Positions 52,263 through 60,097 of a stretch of 64,000 nt of DNA are shown here, in pieces. The position numbers and the translations under genes were made by a program. How positions within the stretch are numbered: position 1 is the stretch's first letter; every line of letters starts with the position of its first letter. The stretch comes from Deltaproteobacteria bacterium (GTDB lineage: Bacteria; Myxococcota_A; Polyangia; Polyangiales; JADJMO01), in NCBI GenBank assembly GCA_016182965.1, contig JACPFM010000014.1, forward strand, positions 1 through 64,000, written 5' to 3'. The notes beneath the pieces are model-generated. The model did no database searches, was not told where the DNA came from, and was given only the letters and a program-made list of their open reading frames with translations.

Positions 52263-53045
52263 ATGCTCCATGTGACGCGGGAAGGTGCGGCGGAGATCTG
52301 GACGGTCGATCGGCCGGCGGCGGCCAACGCGATCGATCGGGTCACCGTCGACGCGCTGGCCCAGGCGCTCGCCGGCCTCGAGCGGGCGCTGGCCGAGGGC
52401 GGCGGCCCGCGCGGGCTGATCATCGCGTCGGCGCCGCGCGCGCCGGGGCTGCGCCCGGTGTTCCTCTCCGGCGCCGATCTCGGCGAGCTCGAGACGGTGG
52501 CCTCGCCCGACGCCGCCCGCGCGTTCTCCGCGCACATGACCGGGATCCTGCGGCAGGTCGAGCAGCTGCCGATCCTGGTGATCGCGGCGATCGCCGGCGA
52601 CGTGTACGGCGGCGGCTGCGAGCTGATCACCGCGTGCGATCTGCGCATCGCCGAGCGCGGCATCCAGCTGTCGTTCCGTCAGGCGCGCATGGGGCTCTCG
52701 ACGGGGTGGGGCGGGAGCACGCGCCTCGTGCACCTGGTCGGGCTCGGCGCGGCCAAGCGCCTGCTGCTCACCGGGCTTCCGTGCGAGGCCGACGAGGCGC
52801 TGCGGCTCGGGCTCGTCGACGAGCTGGTCGATCCCGGCGCTGCGCTCGGGCGGGCGAGGGACCTCGTCGCCGCCACCGCGCAGGGCGCCCGCGGCGCCGT
52901 CACGCGTCTCAAGCGCGGGCTCCACGATGCCGTCGTCCTCGAGCGCGACGCCTCGTACGCCCGCGAGCTCGATCGCTTCGTCGAGTCGTGGTCCAGCGAC
53001 GAGCACCGCGCCGCCCTGGCTGCACGGCGTCAGAAGAAGGCGTAA
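52263..53045 (+). CDS. Crotonase-fold (enoyl-CoA hydratase/isomerase family) protein lacking the usual glutamates
   Basis: A 260-residue protein of the ECH family. FLSGADLGEL and GDVYGGGCELITACDLRIA provide the CoA-binding/oxyanion-hole peptides. At the positions of the two catalytic glutamates of enoyl-CoA hydratase (PE..LG and AMEM.LTG in rat ECH) this protein reads RQARMGL and AAKRLLLTG, so both acids appear to be missing. It may be an isomerase, hydrolase or decarboxylase of the superfamily rather than a hydratase. It follows parE by 18 bp but is unlikely to be functionally linked to it. Confidence 0.85.
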   Translation: MLHVTREGAAEIWTVDRPAAANAIDRVTVDALAQALAGLERALAEGGGPRGLIIASAPRAPGLRPVFLSGADLGELETVASPDAARAFSAHMTGILRQVEQLPILVIAAIAGDVYGGGCELITACDLRIAERGIQLSFRQARMGLSTGWGGSTRLVHLVGLGAAKRLLLTGLPCEADEALRLGLVDELVDPGAALGRARDLVAATAQGARGAVTRLKRGLHDAVVLERDASYARELDRFVESWSSDEHRAALAARRQKKA

Positions 53046-53049
53046 GACG

Positions 53050-53231
53050 GGGTCGAAGGTCGAAGGCGGCGCTGCGCGCCGGCCAGTCGAAGGTCGAAGC
53101 GGCGCTCCGCGCCGGGAACGCGAGACGGGCGCTGCGCCCCGCGCGAGGCGCGCGCGGACTTACCGCGCCGATGGCAAGACGCCACAGCGTCATGCACGGC
53201 GACACGGCCTTCGACCTTCGACCTTCGACCC
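53050..53231. repeat. Heptanucleotide element C2 (GGTCGAA family), inverted arms
   Basis: Left arm 53050-53067 and a second copy 53084-53101, with an opposing arm at 53208-53231 flanked by the mirrored GACGGGG/CCCCGTC. It begins directly behind the stop of the crotonase gene and fills the convergent gap. Confidence 0.85.
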
Positions 53232-53271
53232 CGTCCGCGCGAGCAGCATCAACCTGCGCGGAGCGACAGCG

Positions 53272-54207
53272 TCACTTCGTCCCCGCGTCGCCGCCCGCGC
53301 AGATGCCGTAGCCGGTCGGGATCGTCGGCACGCGCTGGCAGTAGCCGCCGGCCGGACACCCCGCGGCGCCCTCCGACTCGCGGCACAGCTTGCGGCAGCG
53401 ACGTTCGACGGTGCCGAGGCACACGTACCCGCGATCGCACGGCTCCTCGTCGCAGAGCGCGTCGTCGCGGCCGCTGCCCGCGGGCACGCACGTCGTTCGA
53501 CCGTCGTTCGTCACGACCGTGCAGGTCGTGCCCTTGGCGCACTGCAGCTCGTCGTCGAGGAGCGTGCAGTTGTCGAGCTTCACCCAGACCGGCACGCGAT
53601 CGCTCGGCCGCGCGGCGAGCGGCTGCGGCGAGCAGTAGTGCGTGGCGGCGGCGCCGGCGTCGGTGGTCGGTTGCGGCTCCGTCCACGTCTTGCAGCAGAA
53701 GCGGAGACAGCGACCGAGGCCGGGCTCGCCGACGCAGGCGAGACCGGGCGCGCACTCGTCGTCGCTCGCGCAGAACTGCGACTCGATGACGGTGCCGGCC
53801 GGCGCGCACGCAGCGACGGTGCGGTTCTCGCGCTTCACCACTCGGCAGGCCATCGTGCTGCCGACGGTCGATCCGTCGCCCCCGCCGTCGGCCGAGGCCT
53901 CGCCGTCGGGCGTGTCGGCGGGGCCGGCGTCGGTCGGGAGCGGCGTGCAGATCGCCGCGACGTCCGGATCGCAGAAGCGCTCGTCGCCGCAGAGATCGAC
54001 GAACGGCTTGGCGTCGTCGCCGACGTCGACCACCTGCACCTTGGTGTCACCGGAGGTCTCGTAGGGGCCGATCGCGTCGGTCGGATCCGCCGAGCCCTCG
54101 GCGTCGGCCGCGCAGCCGGTCGCGACCACGCCCGACGCCGACACGAGCGTCGCGGCGAGCACGACCGTGCCGACGGCGAGGAACGTGCGCGAGCGGAGAG
54201 AGCGCAT
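53272..54207 (-). CDS. Cysteine-rich lipoprotein
   Basis: A 311-residue protein with a lipoprotein signal (TFLAVGTVVLAATLVSASGVVATGC). The mature part carries about two dozen cysteines in spaced pairs (CAPGLACVGEPGLGRCLRFCC, CDEEPCDRGYVCLG, CRKLCRESEG..CPAGGYC), like the disulfide-rich lipoproteins common in myxobacteria. No enzyme motif. ATG 54207 gives a normal signal peptide; a start at 54240 would only lengthen it. Probably a surface protein of unknown role. Confidence 0.7.
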   Translation of the reverse strand: MRSLRSRTFLAVGTVVLAATLVSASGVVATGCAADAEGSADPTDAIGPYETSGDTKVQVVDVGDDAKPFVDLCGDERFCDPDVAAICTPLPTDAGPADTPDGEASADGGGDGSTVGSTMACRVVKRENRTVAACAPAGTVIESQFCASDDECAPGLACVGEPGLGRCLRFCCKTWTEPQPTTDAGAAATHYCSPQPLAARPSDRVPVWVKLDNCTLLDDELQCAKGTTCTVVTNDGRTTCVPAGSGRDDALCDEEPCDRGYVCLGTVERRCRKLCRESEGAAGCPAGGYCQRVPTIPTGYGICAGGDAGTK

Positions 54208-54298
54208 GCGACGAGCGGATGGGAGCGAAAAACCTGCCAACCGCGTCCGACAGTCTGCCCGTACGGCGGCGTCGCGGCCAGATCGCCGCGAATCGACC

Positions 54299-56257
54299 TC
54301 AATCGTCCTTGGGGCGCTTCGGCAGCGGCAGCACGTAGCCGCCCGGCGGCGGAGCCACGGGAGGCGCCGCGGCGCCGGGGGGTGACTTCGGTGTCGCGGG
54401 TGCCTGCGGCTTGCCGGGCATCGGCAGCGGGATTCCGGGCGCCATGCCGGGGGGGAGCTTCGGGGCCGCGCCGGGGGGCGGCGCGCCCGGCGGCATGCCG
54501 CTCGCGGCGTCGGGCGGCATCGCGCCGGGCGGCAGCTGCTGCGGCGCCATGAGCATCGGCTTGACCATCTCGACCGTGAGATCGAGATCGAACGCGCCGG
54601 TGACCGTCACGCCTTCGGGCGTCGGCGCGACGGCGAGGGTGATCGCCTGCGCCAGCGGCGGCGCCTGCAGGGCGGCCGGCAGCGGCGTATCGGCCCGGAA
54701 CGGCGCCATGAACAGCGCCAGCGCCACGTTGCGGGGCAGCTTGCCGACGCGCGCCTTGATGTCGCCGTCGGTCGCGACCTTGTCCTCGCTCGCGGTGCTC
54801 GCGAACCGGAGCACGCGCAGGCGCGGACTCGAGCCGCGCGCGACGTACAGGTAACCGGAGCGGACGACCCAGGCGATGCCGGCCTTGGGGAGCGGCGGCG
54901 TCCCCGGCTGCACCGGGATGTCGATCTCCATCGCCTCGCCGGCGCCGCCCTCGATCGTGATCGGCGCGATCGGCGGCGGCGGCGTGCCGGGCGGCCCGCC
55001 GACCATGAACGCGATCAGCTCCTTGGTCGCCTTCTTCGCGCCCTCGTCGTCGCGCACCTTGAAGCGCATGAGGCTCGCGCCGGCGCCGCCGCTCTGCGGC
55101 GGATCGGCCACGCTGGTCAGCAGCACCTCGCCCTCGAGGACCCGTCCGAGCTGCCCGAAGGCGGCCTCGGTCTTCGCCTTGAGATCGGCCGGGATCTCCG
55201 TGCCGGGCGGCGGCGTGGTCATGAAGCGGCGCGCCGTCTCGAGCCACGCGGCCGGGAAACGCAGCGCGATGCCGCCGAGCGCGTCGCGCGGCGCCTCGAG
55301 GAGCGCGTCGGGGCTGCGGGTCGGGTACTCCGCGAGGAACTTCGCGAACGCGCTGCCGGGCTGCGCACGCAGCGTCGCGGTCGCGACGGCGCTCTGGTCG
55401 CCGACGTCGAGGATCATGTCGACGTCTTCGGCGCCGGGCCACGTCGCCTTGGCGGCCTGCGCGATCTCGTCGAACAGCGCCTTGGCCGGGCCGGTCGTCT
55501 GCCCGCCGAGCTGCGGGGTGACCCACGCGAGCCAGCTCTGCTCGGCCCACTGCGCGAACGGGCCGGCGACCCATGTGCGCGGCGCGCGGGCCACGACGTC
55601 GTGCGCCTGCGTGGACGCGATCGGCCAACCCGCCTTCAGGCGCGGCGCGGCCGCCTCGACCGCCGCGCGATCGCTGCCGAGGAAGACCTGCTGGCCGATG
55701 AGCGTGAGGTAGCGACCGGTCTTGGCGCCCTTGAACATGTCGACGGCGAGCGCGTCGGAGTGCTCGCGGAGCGCGCCCTCGGCCTGCGCGTACGCCTCGA
55801 CCGTCTTCTTCGCGTTCACCGGATCGCGGACCGTCGCCGCGGACACGAAGCGCCCGGCGTCGAAGATGGCGATCGCGAGCGGCTTTCCGAAGTCGAGATC
55901 GTCGATGTCCTTCTGATGGTCCGGCGGCATGCCGTTCTTCATCATCATGGTGAACGTCGCGAGCGCCTTCGGCGTACCCGGGGGCAGGAGGCGCGGCAGG
56001 ACCTTCTGCGCGAGGTCGTCGGGCGATTTCACCCAGATCTCCAGCGCGAGCTCGCTCGGCGGCGCGACCTTCGGCTCGGGGAGCTTGGCGGCGACCGAGG
56101 GCACCGTCGCGACGGCGTGGTGACGCCGCGGGTGATGCTTCTTGTTGTCGCGGTGCTTCTTCCACGCGGCGCCGCCCGCCGCGAGGACCACGACCACGGC
56201 CAGACCGATCCAGAGATAGCGCTCGGTCGGATCGCCCACGGTTCGTCGCTCGTCCAT
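54299..56257 (-). CDS. Membrane-anchored protein of unknown function with proline-rich tail
   Basis: A 652-residue protein. One membrane span lies at about residues 14-32 (YLWIGLAVVVVLAAGGAAW). A His/Lys-rich stretch follows (KKHHPRRHH), then about 490 residues of soluble sequence with no family I recognise, containing several repeated-looking beta/helix units (PKALATFTMMMKNGMPP; VALALFMAPFRADTPLPAALQ). The last 100 residues are Pro/Gly/Ala-rich. The large outer domain recalls DUF3352-type or other myxobacterial secreted proteins, but I cannot assign it. ATG 56257 is used; further upstream the frame runs into C3 repeats. Confidence 0.65.
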   Translation of the reverse strand: MDERRTVGDPTERYLWIGLAVVVVLAAGGAAWKKHRDNKKHHPRRHHAVATVPSVAAKLPEPKVAPPSELALEIWVKSPDDLAQKVLPRLLPPGTPKALATFTMMMKNGMPPDHQKDIDDLDFGKPLAIAIFDAGRFVSAATVRDPVNAKKTVEAYAQAEGALREHSDALAVDMFKGAKTGRYLTLIGQQVFLGSDRAAVEAAAPRLKAGWPIASTQAHDVVARAPRTWVAGPFAQWAEQSWLAWVTPQLGGQTTGPAKALFDEIAQAAKATWPGAEDVDMILDVGDQSAVATATLRAQPGSAFAKFLAEYPTRSPDALLEAPRDALGGIALRFPAAWLETARRFMTTPPPGTEIPADLKAKTEAAFGQLGRVLEGEVLLTSVADPPQSGGAGASLMRFKVRDDEGAKKATKELIAFMVGGPPGTPPPPIAPITIEGGAGEAMEIDIPVQPGTPPLPKAGIAWVVRSGYLYVARGSSPRLRVLRFASTASEDKVATDGDIKARVGKLPRNVALALFMAPFRADTPLPAALQAPPLAQAITLAVAPTPEGVTVTGAFDLDLTVEMVKPMLMAPQQLPPGAMPPDAASGMPPGAPPPGAAPKLPPGMAPGIPLPMPGKPQAPATPKSPPGAAAPPVAPPPGGYVLPLPKRPKDD

Positions 56258-56358
56258 CGCGCGGGCCCGGTACCACGGTGGGCCGGATGGCGCCACAGCG
56301 GTTGCGCGCCGCCGGAACGTCGGCGTGGGCTGCAACGCCCCGAGGCTGTCTCTTCGTG

Positions 56359-56542
56359 GGTCGAAGGTCGAAGGTCGAAGGTCGAACTCCGAAGCCACGG
56401 GGGACGCTCCGCACCGCAAGCACATGGTCGGTGCCCATTTCATGGCGACCAGCGAGGGCGAGGCAGCCCTCCGACCACGTCGCAGCGTTCGATCAGCAGC
56501 GCCGACGTCGCAGCGTTCGACCTTCGACCTTCGACCTTCGAC
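56359..56542. repeat. Heptanucleotide element C3 (GGTCGAA family), inverted arms
   Basis: Left arm 56359-56386 (four units) and right arm 56515-56542 in the opposite orientation, with about 128 bp between. A further partial unit of the right-arm type (GTTCGATC) is at 56488-56495. It lies between the VWA gene stop and the start of the membrane protein gene. Confidence 0.88.
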
Positions 56543-56595
56543 CAGCAGCGACAACGTCGCAGCAGCGGCCACGGACGGCGGCCGTGCGAGGCCCC

Positions 56596-58017
56596 CTACA
56601 AGGCGATCAGCGCGCGCGCGGCATCTTCGAGCTCGGCGGCGCAGGCCACCTCCAGCACGCGCGTGCAGGCCGGCGCGTAGCGGTGCATCGCGCTGTCTCC
56701 GATCGACCAGGAGCCGCGCCGCTCGGGGTTGATCCACAGCACCGCGCGCGCGCGGCGTCGGAGGTCCTCGAGCACCCACGCCTCGTCGGCCTGGTAGTTG
56801 TTCCGGCCGTCGCCGATCACCACCACGGTCGTCCGGCGATCGATCAGCTCGAGGTGCTGCTCGTGGAACGTGCGGAGCACCCGGCCGTAGTTGGAGTTGT
56901 CCGACAGCGAGACGGCCTCGCCGCCGAACACGCGCGCGAGCGCCGCCTGCACGCGCTCGCGCTCGAAGAGCTTGCTGACGTCGCCGAGCTCGCTCACGAA
57001 CACGAACGAGCGCGTGCCGGAGAAGAGCTCGTGGAGCGCGTAGACCAGCTCCAACATGAAGCGCGCGGCGAGCCGCACCGAGTCGGAGACGTCGCAGAGC
57101 ACCACGAGCTTCGGCCGATCGCGGCGGCGGCGGCGGCGCACGGCGACCATCGGCACCGCGCCGGTCTTCCAGGCGAGGCGGAGCGTGCGGCGCACGTCGA
57201 TCGCGCCGCGCACGGCGTGGCGACGGCGCACGCGCGCCTTGCCGCGCAGCTTCTCGGCGAGCCGCCGCACCGCGCGGCGCACCTCGTCGACCTCCTCGTC
57301 GCTCAACGAGGTGAACGGCGTGCGCTCGAGGCGCCGCTGCTTGTTGGCGTCGCGATCGCCGATGGTGCGCCGCTCGAGCTCGCGCCGGACGTGATCGCGC
57401 ACCTCCGTGCGCGCGCCCTCGAGCTCCTTCTCGACCCGATCGGCGAGCAGCTTGCCGCGCTCGCCCAGCGCGCCCTCGAGCGCGGCGCGGAGCAGCGGGA
57501 CCGCCGAGCGCATCTTGCCGAGGCCCACGCCCTCGAGCGCGCGCTGCGTGAAGAAGCCGATCTGCATCGGGTTGGTCAGCCCGTCGAGCGCGCGCAGCAG
57601 ATCGGGCCGGCGGAGCAGACGCGTGAGCTCGCCGGCGCCGCCGACGCCGAGCAGCGCGCCCATCGTCGCGCCCTCGACGAGGCTCGAGAGGGCCTGCCGG
57701 AGCAGCTCGACCTCGTCGTCGGAGAAGCCCTCGGCGCGCAGCCGCTCGAGGAAGTCGAGCGCGACCGGCGCGTTCGGATCGAAGAACCGATCGAACACCG
57801 CGTGGAAGACCGGTAAGTCGCGCGTGCGCTTGACCAACGTGGCGGCGAGCGCGTCGCGGGCGACCGCGCGATCGTCGACGCCGACCACCGCGAGCGCGCG
57901 CGCGGCGTCGATCACCTCGGGGGGGGCGACGGCGAGGCCGCGCCGTCGGAGCACCGCGCAGAGCTCGGCCACGACACGCAGCATTCCGTCGGGATCGAGC
58001 GGGCGGCCCTCGCGCAC
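56596..58017 (-). CDS. CoxE-like VWA-domain protein
   Basis: A 473-residue protein. The first 280 residues are helical and basic. The C-terminal 180 residues hold a von Willebrand A domain of the CoxE type (PF05762): VVLCDVSDSVRLAARFMLELVYAL (MIDAS DxSxS), FVFVSELGDVSKLF, YGRVLRTF and VVVIGDGRNNY. Such proteins usually work with a MoxR/RavA AAA+ ATPase as a metal- or cofactor-insertion chaperone. No MoxR gene is adjacent, so the partner would lie outside this window. Confidence 0.85.
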   Translation of the reverse strand: MREGRPLDPDGMLRVVAELCAVLRRRGLAVAPPEVIDAARALAVVGVDDRAVARDALAATLVKRTRDLPVFHAVFDRFFDPNAPVALDFLERLRAEGFSDDEVELLRQALSSLVEGATMGALLGVGGAGELTRLLRRPDLLRALDGLTNPMQIGFFTQRALEGVGLGKMRSAVPLLRAALEGALGERGKLLADRVEKELEGARTEVRDHVRRELERRTIGDRDANKQRRLERTPFTSLSDEEVDEVRRAVRRLAEKLRGKARVRRRHAVRGAIDVRRTLRLAWKTGAVPMVAVRRRRRRDRPKLVVLCDVSDSVRLAARFMLELVYALHELFSGTRSFVFVSELGDVSKLFERERVQAALARVFGGEAVSLSDNSNYGRVLRTFHEQHLELIDRRTTVVVIGDGRNNYQADEAWVLEDLRRRARAVLWINPERRGSWSIGDSAMHRYAPACTRVLEVACAAELEDAARALIAL

Positions 58018-58069
58018 GCGACGACGCTAGGGCGGGGCGCGCCGCGCGTCACCGTGGTATGCCGCCGCC

Positions 58070-58636
58070 GTGCTCGACCTCGTCAAGGTCATCATCACGG
58101 ACATCACGGACTTCACGGCCACCACGAGCATTACGGTCATCATGTCCGTCATGGCCGTCGTGAGCGGGGCGGGCTTGGGGTGTGCGCCGGCGATGGAGCC
58201 GGTCGGGATCACGCACACTTCGGCCGCGCCGCCGCCGACGACGAGCGCGAGCGCGGCCGCGCCGCCGTGGAAACACGAGGCGACGTTCAAGAAGCTCCCG
58301 CGGGCGAACGCCCGGCGGTTCCCCTCCACCGGGCACCTGTTCGGCCGCTACGACGCCGACGTCTTCGTCAACGAGCCCGCGCGCGCGGTCTACGCGGCCG
58401 TCGGGCCCGGCCACGCGCTGCCCGAGGGCGCGTTGCTCGTCGAGGTGCACCTCGCGAAGGACGGCACGCCCGGCCCGGTGTTCGCGATGGAGAAGCTCTC
58501 GTCCGGGTGGAGCTTCATCGAGCTCGACGCGAAGCTGCGGCCGGTGCGGCAGGGCCGGCTCTCACCGTGCGTCGAGTGCCACGCGCACGTCGCCTCGCAG
58601 GATCACGTCTTCGGCGTGCCGTCGACGGGCCTGTAG
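58070..58636 (+). CDS. Putative secreted mono-heme cytochrome-like protein
   Basis: A 188-residue protein. After a hydrophobic start it reaches a lipobox-like GAGLGC near residue 38 and a Pro/Ala-rich linker. The body ends in LSPCVECHAHVASQDHVFG, a single CxxCH c-type heme site placed near the C-terminus as in cytochrome P460-like proteins. The first 30 codons include a direct repeat (ATCACGGAC twice), so the start is uncertain: GTG 58070 or an ATG near 58142. Confidence 0.65.
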   Translation: MLDLVKVIITDITDFTATTSITVIMSVMAVVSGAGLGCAPAMEPVGITHTSAAPPPTTSASAAAPPWKHEATFKKLPRANARRFPSTGHLFGRYDADVFVNEPARAVYAAVGPGHALPEGALLVEVHLAKDGTPGPVFAMEKLSSGWSFIELDAKLRPVRQGRLSPCVECHAHVASQDHVFGVPSTGL

Positions 58637-58637
58637 C

Positions 58638-59690
58638 TCAGCGCGCGAAGTGCGCCTCGAGCGCCGAGACCAACGCGGGGATCGTGTAAGGGCTCGACTC
58701 GAGCGCGACCTCGAGACCGAGGCGGCGGCACGTGTCGCTGGTGATCGGACCGATGCTCGCCACCGCGACGCCGCGGAGCAGCGCGCGCGCGTCGGGGAAG
58801 AGCGAGCAGAAGTTGTCGACCGTGGAGCTCGCCGTGAACGCGATCGCGTCGGGCGGGCTCTCTGCCCAGCGCGCGAGCGCGGCGGCGACGACCTCGGGCG
58901 GCGGCGGTCTCGTGCGGTATGCCTCGAGGACGTCGACCGCGACGCCGTTGGCCACCAACGCGTCGGGGAAGGCGTTGCGCGCGACGGCCGCGCGGGGCAA
59001 CAGCACGCGCGAGCCGCGCGGCACCCGCGCGAGCACCGCCTCGGCGAACGCTTCGCCGCGGTGCTCGTCGGCGAGCACGTCGGCGCGCACGCCGTGCCGC
59101 GCGAGCGACGCCGCCGTGCCCGGACCGATCGCGCCGACCAGCGCCGCGCGCAGGGCGCGCGCGTCGAGGCCCGCCTCGAAGACGACGCGGAAGAAGGCGT
59201 CGACGCCGTTGGCGCTCGTGAACGCCACGAGCGCGTAGCGATCGAGCGCGCGCACCGCCTCGGCGAGCGGCGCCGGATCGTCGGGCGGACCGATGGCGAT
59301 GGTCGGCGCGAGGATCGCGACGGCGCCGCGACGCCGCAGCGCGCGCGCCATGCCCTCGGCCTGCTCGCTCGCGCGGGTGACCACCACGCGCTTGCCGGAG
59401 AGCGGCAGCGCGCCTTCGGCCGGGATGATCTCGACCGGCACCGGCGCCTCGACGGTGGCGGCGATCTCGGCGAGCGCGTCGTCGGAGAAGGCCGGCGTCG
59501 CCACGAGCGCGCGCACCACCACGCCGTCGCGCGCGTGCTCGAGCAGGTCCTCGGCGCGGACGCGCGCGGCCACCATCGCCCCCTCGACCGCGACCTCCGG
59601 CTGCGCGACGACGATGCGTGCACGTTGGAGCGCCGCGCGCGCCCTCGGCGACGGCCCGACTGCAGGATCGATCCCGACGAAGACGATCAC
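58638..59690 (-). CDS. hemD: Uroporphyrinogen-III synthase with a reduced N-terminal methyltransferase-like segment
   Basis: A 350-residue protein. Residues about 100-350 are a HemD domain: LSGKRVVVTRASEQAEGMARAL, AFTSANGVDAFF, AIGPGTAASLARHGVRADV, RAAVARNAFPDAL, AFTASSTVDNF and SIGPITSDTCRRLGLEVA. The first 95 residues (FVGIDPAVGPSPRARAAL, RARIVVAQPEVAVEGAM) resemble the start of a CobA/SUMT uroporphyrinogen methyltransferase, but that domain should be about 240 residues and its SAM motifs are missing, so it is probably a degenerate remnant of a CobA-HemD fusion. It makes uroporphyrinogen III for heme. Confidence 0.87.
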   Translation of the reverse strand: MIVFVGIDPAVGPSPRARAALQRARIVVAQPEVAVEGAMVAARVRAEDLLEHARDGVVVRALVATPAFSDDALAEIAATVEAPVPVEIIPAEGALPLSGKRVVVTRASEQAEGMARALRRRGAVAILAPTIAIGPPDDPAPLAEAVRALDRYALVAFTSANGVDAFFRVVFEAGLDARALRAALVGAIGPGTAASLARHGVRADVLADEHRGEAFAEAVLARVPRGSRVLLPRAAVARNAFPDALVANGVAVDVLEAYRTRPPPPEVVAAALARWAESPPDAIAFTASSTVDNFCSLFPDARALLRGVAVASIGPITSDTCRRLGLEVALESSPYTIPALVSALEAHFAR

Positions 59691-59743
59691 GGCCGCGAGT
59701 CTAGATCACCGGTCGCGATTCCGGGACACCGCCTGCCGGTCGT

Positions 59744-60042
59744 GTCAGTCGTCAGTCGTCAGTCGTCAGTCGTCAGCCCAGCCGAACGCCGGACTCGAGG
59801 CTCCTCGCCCTCACCCCGAGCACGTGGAGCAATCGGACCGCCACGGTTCCGAGGTCGAAGGTCGAAGGTCGAGGGTCGAATCGAGAGCCCGCTGCCACGT
59901 TGCCACGGGGTTCCAGGGGCTCCGCCCCTGGTTCGACCTTCGACCTTTCGACCTTCGACCAAGCTCGACGAAAGATTCACGCTCTCTGACGACTGACGAC
60001 TGACGACTGACGACTGACGACTGACGACTGACGACTGATGAC
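59744..60042. repeat. Heptanucleotide element B6 (GTCAGTC family), inverted arms with nested C element
   Basis: Left arm 59744-59776 (about five units) and right arm 59986-60042 (about seven units) enclose a complete C pair (59852-59960). Together with B3 this is a second independent case of C inside B. It occupies most of the gap between hemD and the histidine kinase gene. Confidence 0.92.
59852..59960. repeat. Heptanucleotide element C4 (GGTCGAA family), nested in B6
   Basis: Left arm 59852-59883 and right arm 59931-59960. The spacer contains a perfect 8-bp-stem hairpin, CCAGGGGC-tcc-GCCCCTGG (59913-59931). Confidence 0.9.
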
Positions 60043-60097
60043 CCAGTCTGCCTGGCCGCCAGCCAGAACCCGACATCCCGCATTTGCGACCGCTGTC

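Noticed and set aside
14897..60042. CRISPR arrays
   Set aside because: The tandem units are 7 bp without unique spacers, occur as short inverted arms at many sites, and no cas genes are present.
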